Assembly (NCBI GenBank): GCA_951804985.1
Contig: OX638130.1
Location: 107,334,040 to 107,398,039 of the forward strand
DNA length: 64,000 nt
DNA from: Dryomyza anilis
Lineage: Eukaryota > Arthropoda > Insecta > Diptera > Dryomyzidae
Direction: 5' to 3'
Made by a program: the position numbers and the translations under genes. Of the stretch, positions 30,976-42,305 are shown piece after piece (the stretch's first letter is position 1; each line of letters starts with the position of its first letter). The notes beneath the pieces are model-generated. The model did no database searches. It was not told the DNA's origin and saw only the letters and a list, made by a program, of their open reading frames with translations.

Positions 30976-33044
30976 GTATACCAAAATATTAAAAATGTAA
31001 AATTCATATTTTAACACTTTTGTGTATTTAAAAATATTCCATATACCAAACGCAATTTAAAATTGTTAGAAAATCCTCTACTAAAATTGAAGTTCCAAGA
31101 ATACAAAACTTACTGCGTACAGCTTAAAATAGTCTGGATTCTTCCGTATCGAATTATTTGTATTTTTGCTCTATAGCAAAAATAAATAACAAAATAATTA
31201 TATTGTAAAGAATAAACTTCTTCCATCATTAGTTATGCGCCCAGGTTCTTTAGAAAATACAGACAACAAAAATACAAAAAAAAAAAAAAACTTTAAAAAT
31301 AAACAATTAATTTTAATTACTAGAGATTCTCGCGAATTCCCGTTGCCAATAAATGAAAAATCATGGCATAGCTTTAATTAAAATCCAAACAAAGTTTACT
31401 ACCAAAAAAAAAAAAAATACTGAACTAATTGCGCCGCAATAAAAAAATAGTAAAAAAAATATTGTTAAGCGGCTTAAAAGTTTAAAAAAACTAAAGCATT
31501 TTGTACAACGTTAATTGTGATGTAAACTTGTGTGAGCAGCTTTAAATTAGAGTGCTTTAGTTTAGGGTAAAACAGAGCGATAAAAGTGCAAAAAGCTTAA
31601 AGTAAAAACAAACTTTAAAAGGGCTTTACGTGGAAATTCTTGGAGGTTTTAAAAGAGATTGTAGAGGGGTGTTAAACTTGCTTTAAAAGGGTTTAAATAA
31701 TTTTTCTAAAGTTTTAAAATTACTTTTTTTAAATGTTGAAAAAGTATTTCATAGCGCTTTATGAAAATTCTAAAAGCTGCTTAGTTGAGAACTTGCTAAC
31801 GGTGCTAAAACTTTAAGCATTAAGTGAAATCAAAGTTTTGCGCGTTTCAGTGAGAAAATAATTGCGAAGCTTGCAAGCTGCCGTTAATAAGAGAGCTTTA
31901 AAATAATGAAAAAAATACAACTTCCGCGAATATAAATTACAAGCTTATTTGTGAATGTTGTTGTTTTTATGTTTTGTTAAAGCTATTTAGCAAATGTGAA
32001 TTTTAATTTTTTTTTTTGCAAATTCACGCATAAAAACGTTGCTTTTAGATGTTTTCGTCTCAATTTTTGTTGTTTTTTGTTTTATTCAATTTTCAAAGTG
32101 TTGCCAATTATGTTGGCGTTTTGTGCGAGAGTGCGTGTGCGGCAAACGACAACGGCTGTGGCAGCGGCGGCGGCGCAACAACCGCACTCAAGGCCAAGGC
32201 CACCCGCCGCCACAACGTTTGATGCGGCGCTGCGAGTCACAGTTAAAGCTTTTTATACAAATTTTGAGTTTATTACTTTTCGAAAATTGCTGAATATTGT
32301 TAGAGTAATAACAACAACAACAAATATAGCTACAGCAATTGCTGCAATGCGTGCGATTTAATTGTCTAACCAACGAACACGCAGCAGGTTCTTTATTAAA
32401 AATAAATAAAAAATAAAAAAACTAAAAAATAAAATAAAAATTATCTATAAGAAAACATATGGCAACGCCTTCAACCACAACAACCATTTTTGCTCTACAA
32501 ACGGAAACTAATTAAAATTCGTTTCCAATTTTAATTTGATTTTGATGTTAATTTTAAACGCACTACACGCACCAAAAAAAAAAAAAAAGTCAAATTTATT
32601 TTGAAAAATTACAATTTCTGCTAATGAAGCTAATTAATGCTTTAGAAATAATTGATATTTTTAAGTCCAACTGCGTGCTTTGAAGCAAGCGCCAAGGTTA
32701 AGACACAACTTGAAGAAAATGTGGAAACAGAAATTTTAAACAATATTTTGAACATTTTTAAATTTTGAAATCACTTTCATTATATGCAACAATTGCTCTA
32801 AACTTAAACGAAATTGTTACATTCATTTGCTATTTAAAGGACTTCAGTAGCCATAAAAAAAATGTTCTTCAAATTTATTTAAATGCAGTTTTTTTCTTTC
32901 AACTTAAGAGCATATTTATCACTGATTGTCTGAATCATCGCAATTATTTTTAAAACCGATATAAAAAAAAAAAAACAGAAATCATTCGATTTTAAAAATT
33001 TATCACTACACAAAAATAAAACCAAACGACTTAACCCATGTTAA
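30976..33044. other. Apparently unique DNA, no supported gene
   Basis: Largely free of the window's repeat families. At about 32120-32235 there is a GC-rich patch (GTGCGAGAGTGCGTGTGCGG, GCAGCGGCGGCGGCGCAAC, CCACCCGCCGCCACAACG). A 121-codon + frame at 31996-32361 crosses it, with alanine/arginine-rich translation and no recognisable domain, while another + frame is also open. It may be host intron, UTR or regulatory DNA. Confidence 0.45.
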
Positions 33045-34392
33045 ACATTGAATTTTTGGTGAAAAATTGAATTTTTAGTGAAAAATTGAATTTTAGTGAA
33101 AAATTGAATTTTAAGTGAAAATTTTAATTTTTAGTGAGAAATTGAATTTTTAATGCAAAATTTAATTTTTCGTGAAATATTGAATTTTTAGTGAAAAATT
33201 GAATTTTTAGTGAAAAATTTAATTTTGAGTGAAAAATTGAATTTTTAGTGAAAAATTGAATTTTTAGTGAAAAATGAATTTTTAGTGAAAAATTGAATTT
33301 TTAGTAAAAAATTGAATTTGTAGTGAAAAATTGAATTTTTAGTGAAAAATTGAATTTTGAGTGAAAAATTGAATTTTGAGTGAAAAAATTATTTTTTAGT
33401 GAAAAATTGAATTTTTAGTGAAAAATTGAATTTTTAGTGAAAAATTGAATTTTTAGTGAAAAATTGAATGTTTAGTGAAAAAAAAAATGTTTTGCGAAAA
33501 ATTGAATTTTTAGTGAAAATTTGAATTTCTAGAGAAAAAATGAATGAGAGAAATTGAATTTTTAGTGAAAATTTAATTTTTAGTGAAAAATTTAATTTTT
33601 AGTGAAAAATTTAATTTTTAGTGAAAAATTGAATTTTTAGTGAAAATTTAAATTTTTAGTGCAAAATATAATTTTAATGAGTGAAAAATATAATTTTAAT
33701 GAGTGAAAAATTTAATTTTTAGTGAAAAATTGAATTTTTAGTGAAAAATTGAATTTTTAGTGAAAAATTGAATTTTTAGTGAAAAATTGAATTCTTAGTG
33801 AAAAATTGAATTCTTAGTGAAAATTTAATTTTTAATAATTTAATGATTTTAATTGAAAATTTTAATAATTCAAAATTTCATCTTTAATGGAAAAAAATCA
33901 ATTTTAAATTAAAAATTTATTTAAAGCGAATTTTCAAATTTTAAACATCAAATTTCTATAATCATAATTGAAATTGAATTTTAAGTGAAAAATTTAATTT
34001 TTAGTGAAAAATTGAATTTTTAGTGAAAAATTGAATTTTTAGTGAAAAATTGAATGTTTAGTGAAAAAAAAAATGTTTTGCGAAAAATTGAATTTTTAGT
34101 GAAAATTTGAATTTCTAGAGAAAAAATGAATGAGAGAAATTGAATTTTTAGTGAAAATTTAATTTGTAGTGAAAAATTGAATTTTTAGTGAAAAATTGAA
34201 TTTTTAGTGAAAAATTGAATTCTTAGTGAAAAATTGAATTCTTAGTGAAAATTTAATTTTTAATAATTTAATGATTTTAATTGAAAATTTTAATAATTCA
34301 AAATTTCATCTTTAATGGAAAAAAATCAATTTTAAATTAAAAATTTATTTAAAGCGAATTTTCAAATTTTAAACATTAAATTTCTATAATCA
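33045..34392 (+). repeat. 19-bp satellite GAATTTTTAGTGAAAAATT with higher-order copy
   Basis: More than 50 head-to-tail units of about 18-19 bp, the core being TTTTTAGTGAAAAATTGAA. Two larger blocks recur inside it. One runs from GAATGTTTAGTGAAAAAAAA through TTTTGCGAAAA to AATGAATGAGAGAAATTG (33466 and 34052). The other runs from GAATTCTTAGTGAAAATTTA to AAATTTCTATAATCA (about 33810-33963 and 34238-34392). The offsets differ (586 and 428 bp), so the second block lost about 158 bp of units after duplication. No open frame of note. Confidence 0.95.
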
Positions 34393-35110
34393 AACCAAAA
34401 AAATGTGTGGGCATTGAAGTTTATTGATGCAGCTCTAGACAACATACTTGGCAGACTCAAGACAGTTTAGATATTTTGTTTAGAAAGATTTTAGGCAGAC
34501 AAAAATTAAATTGTTATCTGTCCAATATAGTCCGTGTATCTTCCATTAAAATTTTACAAAATTTGATACACTCCACAGACAATATTCGGCCATTTTTAAG
34601 ACATATTGCGACAAATTTCCAATATACAGATATAAAAAGAAGTTTTTATAAAAAATATAACGCCCAGACAATATATTTGGCAGGATCAAGACAATTTAAA
34701 CACATTATTTCGACATATTTCAAAAAGACAAAGGCGGAGTTTGTATTACAAACTATCTGTATTTTCTCGTTCCCATAATATACCGTGAATCTGCCATTAA
34801 AAACACACAGATAAATTGAATGGGGAAGTGTATAGCTGGTGATTCAATTGTGTGGAACTTTATTGAAAGATTCATGGCATATTTTGGGTATCACAGCATA
34901 GCTTGTGATACAGACTCTGCCTTTGTCTGTTTGAAATATATCAAAAAAATGTGTCCAAACTGTCTCAACCCTGCCAAAAATTTTCTCTGGGGCTGCTATA
35001 TACTTCCCAAAATAATGTGTCTGTCTGTTTGCCGGAAATATGCCAGAAAAATGGCAGACTTAAAATTTTCGATGCTGTTCAAAAACATTTTTTTGGTAAG
35101 AGTTTAAGCA
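34393..35110 (+). repeat. Degenerate GCCAGAAAnATGGCAGAC repeat region
   Basis: Loose units with CAGAC, TTTGCCGGAAATATGCC and AATGGCAGACTTAA words. The same type continues past the next mini-me (35842-36000: TTTTGCCGGAAGTATGGCAG) and occurs at 36310-36400 and 44730-44930. Two + frames of about 100 codons arise in it but have no recognisable domain. Confidence 0.45.
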
Positions 35111-35841
35111 GAACCAGTTGGGAAGGTTAGATCACATGGGAAATTTTAAAGAAGGTGTAATTATGATAGTTAGGATTATCAAAATTATAGTCGGTCTAAG
35201 CCGACTATAAATACCCTACACATATGTGTGGTTACCATTCAAAGTGATATATAGGTCACCAGGGTATACGAATCCTGAAAATAACTACAAACATTCAATC
35301 GCTGAAGAATTTCCATTCATTTGATACCCATATTTACAAATGGGTAGGTGTACCGAATTTCGATTTTTTTTTTGGTGAACCACAAGTCTTTTCGCCGGAA
35401 AACATTATTATCATGTATTTGAGCATGATGTCAATATATATTTGACCAAAAAAGTTTACCTAAGCACGTATACATAAAAATTGATCTTTATATGTACATT
35501 TTATATGAGGTATTTGAACATAAGTGGTCGGATCATAGGTCACAATGGACCGATCTCGCACATACAGCGTAGGTATATTAGTAATCTAAGTTATAAGTTT
35601 CATTTATCTAGCTCTTCAATTCTAAAAGTAGTAGGGATTTCAACAGACAGACAGACAGACAGACGGACAGACAGACAGACGGACAGACAGACGGACAGAC
35701 GGACATCGCTAAATCGACTCAGGAGGTCATGCTGATCAAGAATATATATACTTTTCCATACCGGAGATGCTTCCTTCTGGGTGTTACAAACGGCGTACCA
35801 AACTGAATATACCCTTTCACTCTTAGTGTAGGGTATAAAAA
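35111..35841 (-). mobile_element. mini-me-type element, full length, subfamily 2
   Basis: Minus-strand counterpart of 27171-27928 and very similar to it: GAACCAGTTGGGAAGGTTAG start, TAGTCGGTCTAAGCCGACTA palindrome, CCTATATATCACTTTGAATG-type segment (reversed), GTCY array, core and ACTCTTAGTGTAGGGTATAA end. It is inserted within the GCCAGAAA-type degenerate repeat. Confidence 0.88.
35642..35706 (-). repeat. (GTCY)n microsatellite
   Basis: Reads as GACA/GACG units on the plus strand. Shorter than the array in the sister copy at 27305. Confidence 0.95.
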
Positions 35842-36024
35842 GGCGTATTTTGTATCAAAAGCTGTATATTTTCTGCCCGTTCCAAAAATAAGCCGGGAAT
35901 CTGCATTAAAAATTCTATAAAATTTGATAATCTGTCATACACCTTTCACAAAGTTTCATTAATCTTTGTTTTTGCCGGAAGTATGGCAGAAATATTCATT
36001 AATAATGCTAGACATTTTTATAAC

Positions 36025-36275
36025 GTCGGTAGCTCAGAAGTTAGTGTGTTGGACTGCGAGCCAAAAGGTCCCGTGTTCAAACCTGGACTGGAGCTAACAA
36101 CATCTGTTCATAGAAAAACATATTTCTATCCGACGCTACCTCTCGGCATTCAAACCTCCGAGAATAAACACCGCCCATGAAAAAAAGCACTCACCCTGCC
36201 GTTTAGATTTGCACAGCTCAAGAGGTGAGACAGACGGTCGTATTTCTTGTAGGACTGTTGCGCCAAAATATTATA
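36025..36275 (+). mobile_element. tRNA-derived SINE, older copy
   Basis: Full-span but divergent: GTCGGTAGCTCAGAAGTTAG head, GGACTGCGAGCCAAAAGGTC, GTTCAAACCTGGACTGGAGC, then body with several deletions (the TAAACTGTAGGTCCCACC segment is lost) and a CGCCAAAATATTATATTA tail. Confidence 0.88.
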
Positions 36276-36439
36276 TTACATTATAATACTAGAAATTTTA
36301 TTTTAGGACGTTATGATGGAATTTTAAAGGCAGATTTCCCGCATAATATGCACCGACAATTTTGTGATTAACGAACATATGCCAGAAAATTTCCTGAAAA
36401 TGAAATAAATTTTGTATCGAGAGATTGTCAATATTCGTG

Positions 36440-36560
36440 GAAGGTTAATGTCTGATTTAGTCAGTAGGCCATGATCAGGATCTGAAAATTGAGTATTTTC
36501 ATTATTACAACCCAACCAGTTACATGAGCAATACGATCTGGACATGATAATGACTACCCT
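36440..36560 (+). mobile_element. CATGATC-rich MITE fragment
   Basis: Has GGCCATGATCAGGATCTG, ACCCAACCAGTTACATGAGC, GATCTGGACATGATAATG and an end near TACCCTAGGG. Left part missing. Confidence 0.55.
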
Positions 36561-37842
36561 AGGGTTGATACAAATTTCGTCCGCTTGACCCTACCAAATT
36601 TTATTTATTTAAGAATTTACATTATTTTGAATTATGAACATCATATGTTGCTGATTGTCCCACTGCAAATTAACTTAAAATGGGTTAAACAAACTCAAAA
36701 ATCCGCATGTAATAAAAATTGCTAAATTCAAAAATATTTACAAACCCAAACTGCAAAAAAATCAATATTAAAATTGATGTGTAAAAAAATACGCTTTCCA
36801 TTAAAAAGCCCATCAACGTGTAGGCCGCCTTCGCGAGTTGGCCAAAAAAAAGAGTGCAAATAAATGACTCGTTTTTGTGTTTGTATGTCTGACTGTCCCT
36901 CCGTCTGTCTGTCTTACCGCCTGTCGATGTGTCTGTGTATTTGTTTGACTGTGTACATTACGGTAAATAAATAAAAGTGATCAATTCATTTTCATTTGAA
37001 TGTGATTTCGTTGTTGTTCTCTCTGCCGTTTTGTTTATCTGCTTGTTTTGCATTAAAATCAAACAAAAGACCAAAATAAGTTGAGGCTACAAATTGCGCA
37101 GAAGCTCGGCCCGCAGACGCAGACACAGCTACTTGATGGGGAGCAGAAAGTGGTGGAAACGACAGACCAAAAATTGTCAGTCGACAGTAGTAGAGGATCA
37201 CTCATGAAAATACTCAGAATTATTGGGCGAAAAGCAGTCGTCGAAATTAATTGAAATAACAAATGTAGTACACCGTGCAAATAATAAAATGTCAATGTTT
37301 TTACTTCTCCTCATTGTTTTTTTTTTATTCTTTCTACTTCCGAAGTCTATCAGTTCCGAAGTTCCTGCAATTAATCAAATACATGATTATGAACTATGTT
37401 CTAGTCCCATGAACATAACTAGTATTAAATATAAAGCATTGGATTTTATTGTGAACATTTTTAATTAAAAGCATTGAAATTTGAATTTCCAAAAGAATTA
37501 AATCAAAAGTGTAAACTTTAAAGCGCACATTTTTCTCAGTGTAGACATTGTTTAAATGATTGATTGGCTTGAATTGGGGCGTTAACAAATTGAGCGTTTT
37601 TATTGCAGACAATAAAAATGCAAAAACTGATAAAACCCAGAATCATATTTAAGAAATCAAAATATTTCTTATTTTTAATTTTCCTAATTTAATATTTTTA
37701 AAAATATTTATTAAATAATAATAATAACAAAATTATAAACCTTTGAAAAATAATAAAATGGGGTAAACTGTTATAATATAAATTAAATAATATTTTAGAT
37801 AATGCAAAAACACAATTATTAAGCAGACTATACAACAAAGCT
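36561..37842. other. Apparently unique DNA, no supported gene
   Basis: A GTCTGTCTGTC-like patch occurs at 36880-36945 without the mini-me core. About 37070-37165 is GC-richer. A 69-codon frame on the minus strand (36992-37201) and an 81-codon + frame (37223-37468) with an N-terminal hydrophobic run (LLLIVFFLFFLLP) have no recognised family. The latter begins with a T-rich tract, a common source of false signal peptides. Confidence 0.4.
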
Positions 37843-38136
37843 TCGGTAGCTCAGTGGTTAGTGCGTTGGACTGCGAGCCGAAAGGTCCCCGGTTCAAGTA
37901 TGGACTGTGGGGCTAAGAACATCTTTTCATAAAAAAGATTTTTCTATATCGCGCTAGCTCTCGGCAGTCAATGGCAAACCTACGAAATAAAAAATTACCT
38001 ATGAAAAGCTCCCTCCGCCGTTCGAATTCGGCATTAAACTGTAGGTCTTACTACTTTGAGTACAAATATAGCACGCACAGCTCAAAATGGTGAGAGAGCT
38101 CGGCTAAGTTCTTCAGGACTAGAGTTCAACTATTAC
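37843..38136 (+). mobile_element. tRNA-derived SINE, near full length
   Basis: TCGGTAGCTCAGTGGTTAGT head, GTTGGACTGCGAGCCGAAAG, GGTTCAAGTATGGACTG, family body and ACGCACAGCTCAAAATGGTG; the tail is altered (GAGTTCAACTATTAC). Confidence 0.92.
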
Positions 38137-38374
38137 AAATGCTTACGAAATGCTTACAAAACATACATAAAACATTTACATTTCACAAAGAATAATTTAA
38201 CTAGTACAAGAAAAATTGCATATAATTACAAAAACTGTTATTAAACCTTTTTCAATTACGAAAATATTAGCGAAACGAACTTTAATTTAAAAAAAAATGG
38301 AAAATCATTACTAAACCATTACAAAACATTTATAAAACAATTTTTCAATTATTTCAGTAGCTGTATATACTATA

Positions 38375-38465
38375 AAACCATTAAGGAAGGTTAGGTCACA
38401 TGAAAAATTTTGAAGTAGGGAAATTTTGATAGTTGGTGTGATGAAGATAGTAAGGAAAGTCTGCA
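38375..38465 (-). mobile_element. mini-me-type fragment, subfamily 2 terminal part
   Basis: AACCATTAAGGAAGGTTAGG, CACATGAAAAATTTTGAAG and TTTGATAGTTGG align with the start of the minus-strand copy at 35111. At 38586-38609 a GGTATATTCAGTTTGAAACG stretch resembles the subfamily-2 leader in the plus direction, so the locus holds two scraps in opposite orientation. Confidence 0.5.
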
Positions 38466-38611
38466 TTTGTATTAAATGGTGCTTATTTTCTACCTGTACC
38501 AAAAATATGTAAAGAATATTCTATTCAAATTACATTAAATTTAATAACTTAACCGAGACAAAATTTCTGTAATTTTTCAGGAATAGGTATATTCAGTTTG
38601 AAACGCCCCAA

Positions 38612-39331
38612 AGAATGGATTCACACCTCCCTCCCCTCCATATGGACTCTGTGGATATTGCGCAGTCAACTGCTCTTGACGTTCTGGGTATATCAATTCA
38701 CATATTTGATGTGTCGAAAGAAGCGGCCAAGTGCATCGGTTTTTTGAAACGGTGTAAGACATACTTCACTCCCGCTGACTTGCGCATTGTCTACACCACC
38801 TATATTCGGCCTAAGATGGAATACAATTTGCACATATGGGCAGGGGCTTCAAAATCTTCCTTGGAATTCCTGGATCGAATCCAACAACGTGCAATATATT
38901 TAATAGGGGATGAAAATATTTCATCCTCTATTGGCTCTCTTGAGCACCGAAGGACCATAGGGTGTGTAAGCCTGTTTTATAGGTATTACAATGGTAAGTG
39001 TTCGAGGGAAATACATGGTCGTGTATTCTCTCGTTCTACTCGGGCATCGAACCAAGCCCACGCCTTCGTAGTTCACTCGGTTCTCAACAGAACCACGCAT
39101 TACAGAGATAATTCGTTCTTCAGTCGCTCGATACGTTTGTGGAACAATCTCCCTGCTTCTGTTTTTCCCGACATTTTTAATATTGGGAAATTTAAAGCAA
39201 ACATCCACCGACACTACTCCATCTTTCCTCCTCCCTTTAATCTATAATCCTTTCTTACGATCAACACTGTGCATTGCACGAATAGGGGGCATCCCCTGAG
39301 CGTTGGTTAATTTGTAAAACAAAAAAAAAAT
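38612..39331 (+). mobile_element. Non-LTR retrotransposon, 5'-truncated 3' end
   Basis: Contains the C-terminal reverse transcriptase frame (listed separately), about 80 bases of 3' untranslated sequence with GCATTGCACGAATAGGGG and CATCCCCTGAGCG, and ends in AAAACAAAAAAAAAA (39317-39331), a poly(A)-like tail. The 5' truncation is typical of target-primed integration. Confidence 0.8.
38641..39247 (+). pseudogene. Reverse transcriptase C-terminal fragment (Jockey/CR1-like)
   Basis: The frame is open from an ATG at 38615 to TAA at 39245-39247, 210 codons. The first few codons (to about 38640) fall in non-homologous sequence, so that ATG is accidental. The protein matches the region after the palm domain of Jockey/CR1-like non-LTR reverse transcriptases: DVLGI (the strand that precedes the thumb), EAAKCIGFLKRCKTYFTPAD, IVYTTYIRPKMEYNLHIWAG, LEFLDRIQQRAIYLIGD, SLEHRRTIGCVSLFYRYYNG and a C-terminal segment ending SFFSRSIRLWNNLPASVFPD-like and FNIGKFKANIHRHYS. 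The catalytic FADD box and everything before it are missing. The enzyme would have copied the element's RNA into DNA at a nick in the chromosome. The uninterrupted frame suggests fairly recent insertion. The clade is inferred from motif style. Confidence 0.88.
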
Positions 39332-39724
39332 CCAATTTATAAAATTTGAATTGAATTGAATAAAAGTATTTCAATTCAATTTTCTTTGAATTGGAATTTG
39401 TTTACTCAATTCAAATGAAATTTTTTTAGAATTGAAATACTTTTTCAAATGCCATTTAAATAAATAGAAATGAAATTATTTGAGAACAATTTCAATTCAT
39501 GAACAAATTTAATTTGAAAAATAATGAATTAGTCCGGTCTCTGATTAAAAGAAGCATCAGAAAAGAAAATTTACATCAAAAATAGTACACGTAATTTTTT
39601 ATTAAATCTGTAGAGTTAAAGAAAGTTTTACAAAAGAAAAGTAACAGGAATAATATAATTATGGATATAGTTTCACAAATAATGCACACATTTATTGATT
39701 TGTGAAAATTGTATTTGTTATGCT
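39332..39724. repeat. No gene; AATTGAATT-type low-complexity DNA
   Basis: From 39335 to 39520 TTGAATTGAATT and TTTCAATTCAATT words alternate, self-complementary across the block. The rest is A+T-rich. Confidence 0.6.
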
Positions 39725-40162
39725 CCCTAGTAGAAATTTGCCCGATGCGCCATCGGGAAATGATCGGGTTTTCGTTGGGTAAGCCCTATTAGAGAAAATA
39801 TGATCATTGCCTTTGCAAGCCCTTATCATTCTTACCATAGCAGGGTTTACATTATCTAAACAGTCAATGTTCCCGATCATAGCTACATTATTTGTTCCTC
39901 ATAATGAAATTAGCATCAGACAATGATCGAGATTTAATGAGAGAAACCCTATTATGCTCGGGCTCTGACAAGGCAATTGTCAAGAAAATAATAAAATGAG
40001 GAATTGTCCGATCATTGTCCGAGTACATGATCATGGCCTGATGTCAGTACATGATCAAGACACTGCGTTACAAGGACATTATGGGCCTCGTCATATCCCG
40101 ACCACCTCAAATAATGACATGATTACTTCATGAGCATGGCCCTACCAAAATTTCTACTAGGG
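39725..40162 (+). mobile_element. CATGATC-rich MITE, complete
   Basis: A 438-bp element with perfect 15-bp inverted ends CCCTAGTAGAAATTT (39725-39739 and reversed at 40148-40162). It is full of GATCATGG/CATGATCA words and has no coding sequence. It is nearly identical to 52754-53178, differing by small indels. Confidence 0.92.
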
Positions 40163-40610
40163 CTAGAAATAATATGTACACCTTAAATTTTTTTTTTTAC
40201 GTTTCTCTGATCATAACTTTAGTCAAATCAATCCGATTTTGATGTGGTTTATTACGAAATGTTAGCTCAATATATTCTCAATGGTATTCTCAATGGAATA
40301 CAAAAGAAATTATATAGAAATCTCAAAAATGTAAAAATTTAAAAACCAAAATGTTTAGAAAAACACAAGAATTGCCATATATTTACAATAACTCAAAAAC
40401 ATGAGGCAATCTGAAAAAACTTGGTATGAGGTCGTGATTAGAATCTTAAAGTTCACCGGAAAATTATACTAAGATCGTGGATCAAAGATACAATAAAATG
40501 TCCATACTTTGTACGTACTTAAATGCATTATATATTTTGATTTCAGCTATATTTCTATATTGCTTTGACACTATTTTCTACCACACCCTGTAATCTAAAC
40601 TAAAATATGC
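40163..40610 (+). repeat. Dispersed repeat related to 45075-45300
   Basis: Both loci have TAGGTACAC/TGTACACCTTAAA, a T-rich tract, TTTTACGTTTCnCTG, CATAACTTTnGTCA and GAnTTTnAT in the same order. Family unknown; ends unresolved. Confidence 0.45.
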
Positions 40611-41454
40611 AAAATAATAAATTTGACGTTATTTTAGTGTACGAAACATCTTTATTTTGGCGCTATAATGTGTCAAAGTCAATCACCCGCACTTTTTATA
40701 AATGTTGCCATTTTTTGTTGTTAATTTGCGCATCAGTTATTGTTTTATTTTAATATTTTATTTAAATATTAATTTGTTTTTTGCATTGCCTTTCTGTAAT
40801 TGTTTTTATTGTAATTCCTTATATAATGTATTGGGAACAGTTTACCATTTGTGTATGGCACATGAAATGAGGTAATCGATAGAGAATGAATGTTCCTTAT
40901 CGAATTGTAGTGAAAAGAAAACAAAAAAAAGGCGAAGAGACAAAAATAATTAGCATTTTTGGAGAATGTTATTATACCCTATAACTATGAGGTACATGGT
41001 ATATTCGTTTTTTTTTTTATAAATAATATAAAAGGAATGTATTATACGCAGATATTAAAAACTTAATTACTATGTTGTGGACCTAGCTGAATTATTATTA
41101 GAATTTCGTAACTTTAAAATTATATATATTCAAGTGTTTTCTTTCTCAGTTCAATTGAATTTAGTTAATTATTACTAAAAATAGTTCATATCGACACTGT
41201 CATGTCATAGGAGCAAATGCGCATTTTTAAAAATGTTGCTAAATCTAATTTTAAAGTTTGAAGTTCTTTAAACATTTATAAAATTTATTTTTCTTTGCAA
41301 TTTTTTAATTATTTTAGTTTATGCATCAATTATTAATACGTATATAAAATATCTTTGGATTTGGACAACTTACTGAATTATAAATACGGATTTTGTGAGG
41401 GTATATCCGAAAACGCAAATATTTTTGTTTTTTATACTATAAATCTTTATTTTC
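40611..41454. other. A+T-rich DNA, no gene seen
   Basis: At 40974-41012 there is a degenerate scrap of the mini-me leader (TTATACCCTATAACTATGAG, GTACATGGTATATT). Otherwise nothing recognised. Confidence 0.5.
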
Positions 41455-42175
41455 GCAAGATAAAATATTGATGTAAAAGCATTAATTGTTTATTTTCAAA
41501 GCACCTATCGATTGGCATAATTATTTAAAAATAATTTTTCAAATATTAATTTGCCATTTGTTATTTGCAAGAAAAATATTTGGCAACATATTTTTAAATT
41601 ACAATGCCAGTAGATATGTGCTTTGAAAACAAACAATAAATGTCTTTACATCACTATTTTATCTTGCTCCAATAAAGAGTTATAGCAAAAAAAACGAAGA
41701 AATTGGAAAAATTGAAAATCTTTTCATGCCAAAAGGGCGTATCTCATCGTTTTTTAGCTATTACTCTTTATTGCTGCAAGATAAAATAGTGATGTAAAGG
41801 CATTAATCGTTTGTTTTTAAAGCACCTATCGATTAGCATCATTATTTAAAAATATGTTGCCAAACATTTTTCTTGCAAATGATAAAAATTCAAAAAATAA
41901 ATTTAAAAATAATGATGTTGATCGATAGGTGCTTTAAAAACAAACAATTAATGCCATTACATCACTATTTTATCTTATATCAATCAAAAGTTATGGCAGA
42001 AACACGAAAAGATTCACCCTTTTGGCATGAAAAATTTCCAATTTTTCGAATTCGCCTTTTGCCACACACGATTTTGGCACAGTATACTTGAGGAAAAACT
42101 ACATTAAAAAAGGTAAAAAAAAACGCAAATGTCAAAAATTACACATTCACCCCTTCGACATGATAGTGACGATAT
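41455..42175. repeat. Alternating inverted-module array, locus 2
   Basis: Four copies of the ~120-bp module in orientations -, +, -, + at about 41457-41540, 41605-41712, 41715-41850 and 41914-42030. Key words are GCACCTATCGATTGGCAT, AAACAAACAATTAATG, CATCACTATTTTATCTTG and AAAAGGGCGTATCTCATCG. The right flank (42065-42175) repeats TGGCACAGTATACTTGAGGA and CACATTCACCCCTTCG as at locus 1. Adjacent modules could fold back on each other. No coding function seen. Confidence 0.8.
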
Positions 42176-42305
42176 CATTTCAAGAACATATCCCTAATAG
42201 GAATTTTACTAGGATCATTAATATTGTATGATTACCTTGCCATAATCCAACCAGTTACATGACAAACATTATCAGGCCATGATCATGTCTTCCCTAAGGT
42301 TAAAG
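42176..42305 (+). mobile_element. CATGATC-rich MITE fragment
   Basis: GGAATTTTACTAGGATCATT, AATCCAACCAGTTACATGAC, GGCCATGATCATGTCTTCCC. It lies directly after the module array. Confidence 0.5.

Noticed and set aside
32039..32361. Two overlapping + frames over a GC-rich patch
   Set aside because: Both are open in different phases, neither has a recognised domain, and the patch is a (GGC)n-like low-complexity segment. Kept only as unassigned sequence.
37223..37468. Small secreted-protein-like frame with a hydrophobic N-terminal run
   Set aside because: The hydrophobic run is encoded by a T-rich tract (TTTTTTTTATTC type). No family or splice context supports it.
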